A DNA stretch of 6,391 nt from Planococcus sp. (in: firmicutes). Lineage in GTDB: Bacteria; Bacillota; Bacilli; Bacillales_A; Planococcaceae. The stretch lies in the NCBI GenBank assembly GCA_030147225.1, contig JASLAI010000296.1, forward strand, positions 1 to 6,391, in the 5' to 3' direction. The position numbers and the translations under genes were made by a program. Below, in pieces: positions 1-5,118 of the stretch (positions within the stretch are counted from its first letter, which is position 1; every line of letters begins with the position of its first letter). The notes under the pieces are model-generated. The model had not been told where the DNA came from and made no database searches. It was given only the letters and a program-made list of their open reading frames with translations.

Positions 1-249
1 AAAATTGCAGTATTCGTAGAGATAATCCTGCAGCGTACTGATTTTCGTATCGTAAGTTGCTTTGTGGTTGGTATCTTCAAAAAAGCCTTTTAAGCGCAAT
101 TGCCCATAGCCCCAATCACCCAAGATATAATCATATTTGGATAGAATTTCGCTATAGCGTGCTGTCAATGCCTCTTCTTGGAAACCTTCCCGGTAATCGA
201 TTAATATATCATAATTCCACTGATCCAATGTGATCAATTTTCTCACCAT
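1..249 (-). CDS. yutD: YutD family protein (DUF1027), C-terminus cut by window edge
   Basis: Partial gene: 83 codons are visible, open to the left edge. I recognise it as YutD/DUF1027, a small protein of Firmicutes with no established biochemical role. The hallmark is the dense aromatic core YDYILGDWGYGQLRLKGFF at residues 39-57, followed by the KATYDTKISTLQDYLYEYC block at 63-81. The family is only slightly longer than this, so little should be missing. The chosen start is the ATG at 249-247, which has a GTG as its next codon. It lies 3 nt past the lipA stop, and no Shine-Dalgarno sequence is visible just upstream, so translation is probably coupled to lipA. The closer ATG overlapping the lipA stop (253-251) is in another frame and stops after 14 codons. 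Family assignment is confident; function is unknown. Confidence 0.9.
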   Translation of the reverse strand, partial: MVRKLITLDQWNYDILIDYREGFQEEALTARYSEILSKYDYILGDWGYGQLRLKGFFEDTNHKATYDTKISTLQDYLYEYCNF

Positions 250-252
250 CCA

Positions 253-1182
253 TTAGCTGTTTATAGCAGCTGCTTGCTCTTCTCCGAGGCGCTGACGCTC
301 TTTAGCAGCTGCATTGACTTGCTCGTCCGCATGGTAGCTGCTTCGAACCAGAGGGCCTGATTGGCAATGCGAAAACCCTTTAGTCATCGCAATTTCCCAG
401 AATTCTTTAAATTCCTTTGGCGAGTAATATTTTTGTACGTTCAAGTGTTTTTTCGAAGGCTGCAGGTATTGACCGATTGTCATAATATCAACGCCATTTG
501 CGCGAAGGTCATCCATGACTTCAATAATCTCTTCTTTGGTTTCGCCCAAACCGATCATCAAAGAAGATTTTGTTGGAATTTCCGGATGGAGCTCTTTTGA
601 ACGCTTTAATAGTTCCAGTGAACGGTCATATTTAGCCCTTGCTCTGACTCTTGGAGTCAAGCGGCGTACTGTCTCGATATTATGGTTCAAAATATCTGGT
701 TTCGCATCCATTAGCCGTTCCAGATTCTCTTGGATTCCACCCATATCAGAAGGAAGAACTTCAATAGTTGTAAACGGATTGGCGCGCTTGATTGCACGAA
801 TGGTTTCAGCAAAAACAGCTGACCCGCCATCTTTCAAATCGTCTCTTGCTACTGCTGTGATGACTGCATGCTTCAGATTCATCATTTTCACGGAAGCTGC
901 GACACGTTCAGGCTCTTGCAGATCCAATTCGTTAGGCAAGCCCGTTTTTACAGCACAAAACCGGCATGCTCTTGTACAAATAGCGCCAAGAATCATAAAA
1001 GTGGCAGTTCTTCTTGTTCCCCAGCACTCGTGGATGTTCGGGCATTTTGCTTCTTCACATACCGTGTTGAGGTTGTTTTCCCGCATCATTTTTTTTAAAT
1101 CCGTATAGTTTTCATTGGTATTAAGCTTAATCTTTAACCAATCGGGCTTTCTCAGATGTTCTTGTTTTGTTGACACACACAT
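253..1182 (-). CDS. lipA: Lipoyl synthase LipA (radical SAM)
   Basis: Cytosolic radical-SAM enzyme that inserts two sulfurs at C6 and C8 of protein-bound octanoyl groups, giving the lipoyl cofactor of the 2-oxoacid dehydrogenases and the glycine cleavage system. The 309-residue product carries both [4Fe-4S] signatures: auxiliary-cluster cysteines C42, C47, C53 (CX4CX5C) and radical-SAM cysteines C69, C73, C76 (CX3CX2C). It also has the C-terminal RSSY motif (280-283), whose serine ligates the auxiliary cluster in the family. The N-terminal [13 protein letters not shown] block (8-20) is typical of Bacillales LipA. It is slightly longer than the roughly 298-residue B. subtilis protein, mainly at the Ala/Glu-rich tail. 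The start is uncertain: the AGGGG element upstream is only 3 nt from this ATG but 9 nt from an in-frame GTG two codons later (1176-1174), whose product MSTKQEHL also fits the family. The gene is followed closely by yutD, probably in one transcript. Confidence 0.97.
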   Translation of the reverse strand: MCVSTKQEHLRKPDWLKIKLNTNENYTDLKKMMRENNLNTVCEEAKCPNIHECWGTRRTATFMILGAICTRACRFCAVKTGLPNELDLQEPERVAASVKMMNLKHAVITAVARDDLKDGGSAVFAETIRAIKRANPFTTIEVLPSDMGGIQENLERLMDAKPDILNHNIETVRRLTPRVRARAKYDRSLELLKRSKELHPEIPTKSSLMIGLGETKEEIIEVMDDLRANGVDIMTIGQYLQPSKKHLNVQKYYSPKEFKEFWEIAMTKGFSHCQSGPLVRSSYHADEQVNAAAKERQRLGEEQAAAINS

Positions 1183-1228
1183 CGTCCCCTATCTACCTGA
1201 TTTATGAATGGAATCCTTTTCTGTTCCA

Positions 1229-1257
1229 AATGTATCATATTAATCTGCTCCTCACAA
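1229..1257 (-). promoter_or_regulatory. Candidate sigma-A promoter for lipA-yutD
   Basis: On the minus strand there is a -35-like TTGTGA (1257-1252), a 17-nt spacer and a -10-like TACATT (1234-1229). The -10 is preceded by TG plus one base, an extended -10. Each hexamer matches consensus at 4 of 6 positions. It lies about 50 nt upstream of the lipA start and just beyond the terminator of the preceding operon, where a promoter is needed. Found by eye, so moderate support only. Confidence 0.4.
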
Positions 1258-1285
1258 GCTCGCATATCGGTCTGAAAGCGCAGAA

Positions 1286-1315
1286 AAGCCTGGAAACTTG
1301 GCAGTTTCCAGGCTT
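1286..1315 (-). terminator. Intrinsic terminator of the NSS transporter/metS operon
   Basis: A perfect 13-bp inverted repeat (1286-1298 with 1303-1315) encloses a 4-nt loop. Read on the minus strand it ends in GGCTT and continues TTCT, giving a short U-run. It starts 5 nt past the stop of the small metS-like gene and closes that operon before the lipA promoter. The opposite strand has only a weak T-tract. Confidence 0.85.
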
Positions 1316-1320
1316 GTAAT

Positions 1321-1452
1321 TTATACGTTATCTGCAGCGTCTCTCGCTTTATTCTTTTTGCTGCTGGTGATTGCATGCATTATACTGGCAGCCAAGCCAC
1401 CCCAAATGATGACCATTCCGATAATCATCACGACAATTGAACCTGTAGTCAT
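1321..1452 (-). CDS. MetS-like small subunit of NSS amino-acid transporter (43 aa)
   Basis: A 43-codon gene just downstream of the NSS transporter. The product is one hydrophobic helix (about residues 5-25, rich in Ile, Val, Met and Gly, with WGG at 17-19) followed by a basic tail (SSKKNKARD, 30-38), so the C-terminus is probably cytoplasmic. This matches the small-subunit family (methionine/alanine import NSS transporter small subunit, MetS type) found beside NSS transporters; in Corynebacterium glutamicum, MetP needs MetS for methionine uptake. The start ATG is set by a GGGGGAG Shine-Dalgarno element ending 6 nt upstream. The preceding transporter stop lies 15 nt away and a strong terminator follows the stop, so the two genes form an operon. 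The identification rests on size, topology and position; I could not align it to family members. Confidence 0.85.
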   Translation of the reverse strand: MTTGSIVVMIIGMVIIWGGLAASIMHAITSSKKNKARDAADNV

Positions 1453-1458
1453 ATGAAG

Positions 1459-1465
1459 CTCCCCC
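1459..1465 (-). promoter_or_regulatory. Ribosome binding site of the metS-like gene
   Basis: Minus strand GGGGGAG, 6 nt before the ATG at 1452-1450. This strong Shine-Dalgarno sequence in a 15-nt gap is the main sign that the 43-codon frame is translated. Confidence 0.75.
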
Positions 1466-1467
1466 TT

Positions 1468-2988
1468 TTAATTGCGTTCGTCGTATTCCCCTTGCTCTTT
1501 ATGCCATTTTCCAAGTGAGATCAGAATTCCGAAGATCAGCGCAGCAGCAGCTACCGCTACACCTCCTGATAAAGTAAACATATCAGAATACCCTTCATAG
1601 TTTCCGGTTTCAGTTTCAAATTGTTTCAAGATGTTAAGTTTCAGCAGTCCAAACATCATGTAACCTAAAACGATTGGTGTGATAATTCCAAGACTGAACT
1701 TCCACCAAGCACCCAAACGAATGTCTGAAATTTCGTTGGCGTGGCCTTTAAGAAGATCTGCTTTGCGGAATACCCAAACGACCAGAACAACTTCCACTAA
1801 GCCGATTGCCGCAACTCCGAACTGGTTGATGTAGTAATCTGCAAGATCCAGGAAGAACAAACCGCCCTGTGTAGCAAACAGGATCGAAATCAAAGCTGCA
1901 AGTCCGCCTCCGAAAAGCACTGACTTTTTACGTGAAATACCGAACTTCTCAGAGAATCCAGCCACATAAGTTTCCGTGATTGAAATCAAGGATGTTAATC
2001 CGGCAAGCGTTAAAGATAAGAAGAACAAGAATCCGAACAAACCGTTAAAGCCCGGAAACTCATTGATGATCTGAGGGAAGACTACAAATGCCAGTCCTAC
2101 TCCAGCAGTTGCCACTTCTCCAACAGGAACTCCCTGCTGAGAGGCCATAAATCCAAGTGCCGCAAAAATACCGATCCCGGCAAGCAACTCAAAACTTGAG
2201 TTTGCAAATCCTGTGATAAATGCGTTGTTTGTGATATCTGATTTTTTAGGAAGATAACTTGAATAAGTGATCATGATGGCAAATGCTACGGATAAACTGA
2301 AGAAAATGTGTCCGTAAGCTGCAACCCAAACCGATGGATCGAGTATGGCATCAAAATCCGGCTGGAAGAAAGCTTCCAATCCTACTAAAGCCCCGTCTAA
2401 TGTAACAGCCCGGACTACAACCGCGAAGAAAATGATCAGTAAAGTCGGGATGAAAATACGATTGGCCATTTCAATGCCTTTTTTAACTCCAGCGAGTAGA
2501 ATCCCCAATGTAATGATCCATACAAGAGCTAAAGGAATAAATACGCCCCATACAATTCCACCAGTTTGCCCTGGTTGAACTGTTAGTTGCAAAAATGTAT
2601 TGAATAGGAAGTCTTGTGTATCTGTACCCCATGCCTGATTGAAAGAAAATATAGTATAGCGCATTGCCCAGGCGATAATAACGGCATAGTAAACAGATAT
2701 GACAAAGGACACAAATACTGCCCACCATCCAAGCCATTCTAATTTTTTGCCACCCATTCTAAAGAATGATAAAGGTGCTGATCCGCGGTATTTGTGCCCA
2801 ATAGTGAATTCCAAAATAAGAATTGGGATTCCGGCAGTCAACAAAGCAAATAAATATGGTATAAAGAATGCCCCTCCACCGTTTTCATATGCAACATATG
2901 GGAATCTCCAAATGTTGCCTAATCCTACTGCAGAACCGACGGCAGCCATGATAAAACCGGCACGTGTACCCCATTGCGAACGTTCCAT
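1468..2988 (-). CDS. Sodium-dependent amino-acid transporter, NSS/SNF family (MetP-like)
   Basis: A 506-residue membrane protein of the neurotransmitter:sodium symporter family (LeuT fold), which imports amino acids with Na+. About 12 transmembrane segments can be traced. TM1 carries the signature SAVGLGNIWRFP (19-30), with N25 and R28 matching LeuT N27 and R30, followed by YENGGGAFFIPY (34-45). TM6 has IFFSLSVAF (228-236), close to the substrate-gate stretch of LeuT. E267 aligns with LeuT E290, as expected for a chloride-independent transporter. TM8 AGLTS (329-333) matches the Na2 site. The start was moved 8 codons inside the longest frame: the ATG at 2988 has GGGGG 7 nt upstream, whereas the ATG at 3012 has no Shine-Dalgarno sequence and adds a basic leader. 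A MetS-like small subunit follows, which favours methionine/alanine-type uptake. The exact substrate is inferred. Confidence 0.93.
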   Translation of the reverse strand: MERSQWGTRAGFIMAAVGSAVGLGNIWRFPYVAYENGGGAFFIPYLFALLTAGIPILILEFTIGHKYRGSAPLSFFRMGGKKLEWLGWWAVFVSFVISVYYAVIIAWAMRYTIFSFNQAWGTDTQDFLFNTFLQLTVQPGQTGGIVWGVFIPLALVWIITLGILLAGVKKGIEMANRIFIPTLLIIFFAVVVRAVTLDGALVGLEAFFQPDFDAILDPSVWVAAYGHIFFSLSVAFAIMITYSSYLPKKSDITNNAFITGFANSSFELLAGIGIFAALGFMASQQGVPVGEVATAGVGLAFVVFPQIINEFPGFNGLFGFLFFLSLTLAGLTSLISITETYVAGFSEKFGISRKKSVLFGGGLAALISILFATQGGLFFLDLADYYINQFGVAAIGLVEVVLVVWVFRKADLLKGHANEISDIRLGAWWKFSLGIITPIVLGYMMFGLLKLNILKQFETETGNYEGYSDMFTLSGGVAVAAAALIFGILISLGKWHKEQGEYDERN

Positions 2989-2995
2989 CTCTCTT

Positions 2996-3000
2996 CCCCC
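2996..3000 (-). promoter_or_regulatory. Ribosome binding site deciding the NSS transporter start
   Basis: Minus strand GGGGG (within AAAAGGGGGAAG) lies 7 nt before the ATG at 2988-2986. The site would be inside the coding region if the upstream ATG at 3012 were used, and that ATG has only A/T-rich sequence ahead of it. The inner start is therefore preferred. Confidence 0.7.
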
Positions 3001-3071
3001 TTTTCTTCCCATTTTATTGACATAAAAATAGGAATTTTGATTGTTTTCAGATTATTAGTCGATCTAAAAAT

Positions 3072-3100
3072 AGTATACCGAGAGGCCTGTTTAAAGTAAA
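3072..3100 (-). promoter_or_regulatory. Candidate sigma-A promoter of the NSS transporter/metS operon
   Basis: Minus strand TTTACT (3100-3095), 17-nt spacer, TATACT (3077-3072). The -10 matches consensus at 5 of 6 positions and the -35 at 4 of 6. Transcription would begin near 3065, leaving a leader of about 75 nt before the ATG at 2988. I saw no riboswitch or T-box motif in that short leader, so regulation of this operon is not visible in the sequence. Confidence 0.55.
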
Positions 3101-3146
3101 GATGAATTCACAATATATTTCAAAAAAACTATTGCCGCAAAAGTAA

Positions 3147-3175
3147 AAAGGCAGAGAATATGCTTCTCTGCCTTT
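3147..3175 (-). terminator. Intrinsic terminator of the NhaC/LysW gene
   Basis: A perfect 12-bp stem (3147-3158 with 3164-3175) with a 5-nt loop, starting 4 nt past the transporter stop. On the minus strand the stem ends CCTTT and continues TT, giving a run of five T. The plus strand also has a T-rich stretch beyond the stem, but no plus-strand gene needs it. Confidence 0.88.
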
Positions 3176-3179
3176 GTTT

Positions 3180-4757
3180 TTAAGATGCTTTTTGTTGTTT
3201 TTCAATAATAGTTGTTCTTTGCGACCAGACAATAAAGAGAACTGCCAGCACAATCAGCACCGCTCCTAATGACATCAGCAATGAACCAGTGAAACCCATG
3301 ACAATATACCCTATCGAAGCAACACCCGCAGCCGTTAATGCATACGGAATCTGAGTCAAGACGTGGTCCATATGGTTACTTCCAGCTCCAGTTGATGACA
3401 GGATTGTCGTATCGGAGATTGGTGAACAATGATCTCCAAATACCGCACCCGCTAGAACAGCAGATAATGCAGGCAACAGCAATGATGGATCGGCTTCGAT
3501 CATAATGGTCCCAGCAATCGGCAAAAGAATACCGAACGATCCCCATGAAGTTCCCGTAGAGAAAGCCATAACACCCGCTAAAACAAATAGCAGAACCGGC
3601 AGAATGGCGGTAGGAACATTTCCTGCAGAAACCACACCTGCAAGGTAAGCTCCCGTTTCAAGCGATCCAATCAAAGAAGTCAGTGACCAGGCAAAAATTA
3701 AAATCAGCACTGCGCCTATCATCGACTTAATACCAGCCCAGATCCCTTTGCCAATCCAGCCAGCATTGGCTGTTTTGTTATTCTTCATTTGAAGAATATA
3801 GAGAATGATCGACGTCAGTGCGCCCAATATTCCGCCTACCAATAATGACGCGGGCACATCGGTGTTTTCAAAAATCAACCAAATGTCGAATACTTGACCG
3901 GCGTTCTGGTAGCCGGTCCAAATCATTGCCCCTACTGTACCGACAATTAACAGCAATATAGGAAGCAACAAGTCTCTGACATGGCCATGGGAATGGGTCG
4001 GAAACTCTTCTTTCATTTCACCCGGAATTGGTTTTTCAGGATTGAAAAGCTGACCCTTCGAAATTGCCAGCACTTCATGTTTTTTCATTTCTCCAAAATC
4101 AACGTCACGGATTGCCACAAAAAAGACGATGGCCAATGAAGCGACTACGTAGAAATTCATCGGCGCCATCCATAAGAAGGCTTCCAATGCGGAGTATTCC
4201 ACAAAGGTCTGGCCTGCTAAGATGGTTGCGATGATCCCGATAATGGCAGCACCCCAACTTGAGACTGGAGAGACTACACAGACAGGTGCGGCAGTTGAGT
4301 CAATAAAGTAAGCCAGTTTAGCCCGTGAAATTTTGTAGCGGTCTGTGATTGGCCTTGCTACTTGTCCGACGGCCAATGCATTGAAATAATCATCAATAAA
4401 GATGACAACTCCGAGAGCCACTGTCAGCAGCTTTGCTCCTCTGCGTGACTTGACGCGAGTTGAAGCCCACTCAGCGAAAGCATGGCTGCCGCCTGATAGG
4501 CTAACAAATGCTGTAATGATGCCCAGCAATAATAGAAAAAGAAGAATAAAGACATTGTAAGCATTAAAGCCTCCATCCCAAAAAATAATGGTGAAGGATG
4601 AAACAAGTTCCTGCAAGGCTTGAACTGGTGCAAACCACGTCAGGATGACAGCTGCTGCGATAATACCTGTACCGAGCGACAGCAATACCCGGCGCGTCAA
4701 CAGCACCATGACAATTGCAATAATCGGCGGCAAAATCGAATAAATCGTATTCTCCAT
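3180..4757 (-). CDS. lysW: NhaC-family transporter, predicted lysine transporter LysW
   Basis: A 525-residue polytopic membrane protein (roughly 11-13 hydrophobic segments) of the NhaC superfamily (Na_H_antiporter fold). Family landmarks are SILPPIIAIV (7-16), FIDDYFNALAVG (120-131), DSTAAPVCVVSPVSSWGA (153-170), FSTGTSWGSFGILLPIAG (399-416), and GDHCSPISDTTILSSTGAG (441-459) with N461 and H462 beyond it. A soluble loop at about 216-262 contains an HSHGH cluster (255-259). The start is the ATG at 4757, with AGGAGGAG 5 nt upstream; the longer frame from 4817 would begin inside the terminator hairpin. Sequence alone says 'Na+/H+ antiporter NhaC', but the gene has a lysine riboswitch with an attenuator in its leader. 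In Firmicutes, riboswitch-controlled NhaC homologues were predicted to be lysine transporters named LysW. Lysine uptake is therefore the best inference, with cation/proton exchange the alternative. It is a monocistronic unit. Confidence 0.85.
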   Translation of the reverse strand: MENTIYSILPPIIAIVMVLLTRRVLLSLGTGIIAAAVILTWFAPVQALQELVSSFTIIFWDGGFNAYNVFILLFLLLLGIITAFVSLSGGSHAFAEWASTRVKSRRGAKLLTVALGVVIFIDDYFNALAVGQVARPITDRYKISRAKLAYFIDSTAAPVCVVSPVSSWGAAIIGIIATILAGQTFVEYSALEAFLWMAPMNFYVVASLAIVFFVAIRDVDFGEMKKHEVLAISKGQLFNPEKPIPGEMKEEFPTHSHGHVRDLLLPILLLIVGTVGAMIWTGYQNAGQVFDIWLIFENTDVPASLLVGGILGALTSIILYILQMKNNKTANAGWIGKGIWAGIKSMIGAVLILIFAWSLTSLIGSLETGAYLAGVVSAGNVPTAILPVLLFVLAGVMAFSTGTSWGSFGILLPIAGTIMIEADPSLLLPALSAVLAGAVFGDHCSPISDTTILSSTGAGSNHMDHVLTQIPYALTAAGVASIGYIVMGFTGSLLMSLGAVLIVLAVLFIVWSQRTTIIEKQQKAS

Positions 4758-4762
4758 GAAAA

Positions 4763-4770
4763 CTCCTCCT
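4763..4770 (-). promoter_or_regulatory. Ribosome binding site of lysW
   Basis: Minus strand AGGAGGAG, 5 nt before the ATG at 4757-4755. This near-perfect Shine-Dalgarno sequence fixes the start and rules out the 20-residue N-terminal extension of the longest open frame. Confidence 0.9.
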
Positions 4771-4800
4771 AGTTTTTGATGGGTGAAAAATGAGACAAAA

Positions 4801-4835
4801 AAGGCTGACCTCTCCAATTGGATAAAGTCAGCCTT
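4801..4835 (-). terminator. Riboswitch expression platform: intrinsic terminator before lysW
   Basis: A 9-bp stem (4801-4809 with 4827-4835) around a 17-nt loop that can fold further on CCAATTGG. On the minus strand the stem ends GTCAGCCTT and runs into four more T. It lies between the lysine aptamer and the lysW ribosome binding site, so it fits an attenuator formed when lysine is bound. An alternative pairing is possible: CTACA in the 3' side of P1 (4877-4873) complements TGTAG (about 4840-4836), which abuts the stem. That would be a modest antiterminator and is inferred. Confidence 0.85.
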
Positions 4836-4873
4836 CTACAATTCGTCTGTGCAATAAAACATCAAACAACCCT

Positions 4874-5040
4874 GTAGCTCTCCATCTAAGCTTCTGCTTA
4901 AATGACAGTGACATTCTTATTCAGAATGACCCCAATCAATTTCCTTTGACCCAGAAAATCAATTTCGGCAAAACTTCCTTTCAGATGTGTTCCTCGCGGT
5001 CAAACTCACACATCTTACTGATCAGTCCTGCAGCCTCTAC
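4874..5040 (-). promoter_or_regulatory. Lysine riboswitch (L box)
   Basis: The 167-nt aptamer in the lysW leader matches the lysine riboswitch layout. P1: GTAG (5040-5037) pairs with CTAC (4877-4874). The conserved GAGG(C)TGC stretch follows. The P2 arm has a loop-E-like AGTA/GAA pair next to an 8-bp stem AGATGTGT/ACACATCT. The hallmark CTGAAAGG...GCCGAA core comes next. P3 has 11 pairs counting wobbles around loop TGGGTCAAA. P4 is CATTC/GAATG. CTGTCA is followed by P5, CATTTAAGC/GCTTAGATG with loop AGAA, and by the closing GGAGAGC. The P2 loop TTTGACC is exactly complementary to the P3 loop GGTCAAA, the known kissing-loop contact. Bound lysine should stabilise P1 and allow the downstream terminator to form, switching lysW off. 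Confidence 0.95.
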
Positions 5041-5063
5041 CCACCAATATAGATTTCTCTGTT

Positions 5064-5092
5064 AGCATATCTCATAAACAAAACAAAATCAA
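5064..5092 (-). promoter_or_regulatory. Candidate sigma-A promoter of the riboswitch-lysW transcript
   Basis: Minus strand TTGATT (5092-5087), 17-nt spacer, TATGCT (5069-5064), each 4 of 6 to consensus. It starts 26 nt after the yunD stop, and transcription from about 5057 would begin shortly before P1 of the riboswitch. Position and spacing support it; the hexamers are imperfect. Confidence 0.5.
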
Positions 5093-5118
5093 ATGCCTCT
5101 TTACTCTGAAAATTCCTT

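Noticed and set aside
515..1108. 197-codon open frame on the plus strand
   Set aside because: It lies wholly antisense to lipA, which has clear catalytic motifs. The product has no recognisable domain, and no ribosome site or promoter was seen. The plus-strand frames at 361-600 and 868-1098 are shadows for the same reason.
1152..1376. 74-codon minus-strand frame spanning the lipA leader
   Set aside because: It overlaps the metS-like gene out of frame, crosses the 13-bp terminator hairpin and runs into lipA. Only its last 28 codons have a plausible ribosome site, reported separately.
2345..3025. Plus-strand and alternate minus-strand frames within the NSS transporter (2345-2578, 2483-2737, 2699-3025)
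   Set aside because: All are shadows of a transporter with family motifs throughout its length.
2989..3071. SAM riboswitch or T-box ahead of the NSS/metS operon
   Set aside because: I looked because the transporter may carry methionine. The leader is only about 75 nt, with no conserved aptamer or T-box sequence and no attenuator hairpin.
3047..3253. 68-codon minus-strand frame at the end of lysW
   Set aside because: It overlaps the lysW C-terminus in another frame, then crosses the terminator and the next promoter; its composition is unlike a protein.
4424..4633. 69-codon minus-strand frame inside lysW
   Set aside because: Frame-shifted shadow of the transporter with no independent signals.
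4758..4817. 20-residue N-terminal extension of the NhaC-family protein
   Set aside because: It would start within the terminator hairpin and lacks a ribosome site; the inner ATG has AGGAGGAG at ideal spacing and a normal family N-terminus.
4836..5118. yunC-like gene in the yunD-lysW gap
   Set aside because: The gap has no long open frame on either strand and is fully explained by promoter, lysine aptamer and terminator.
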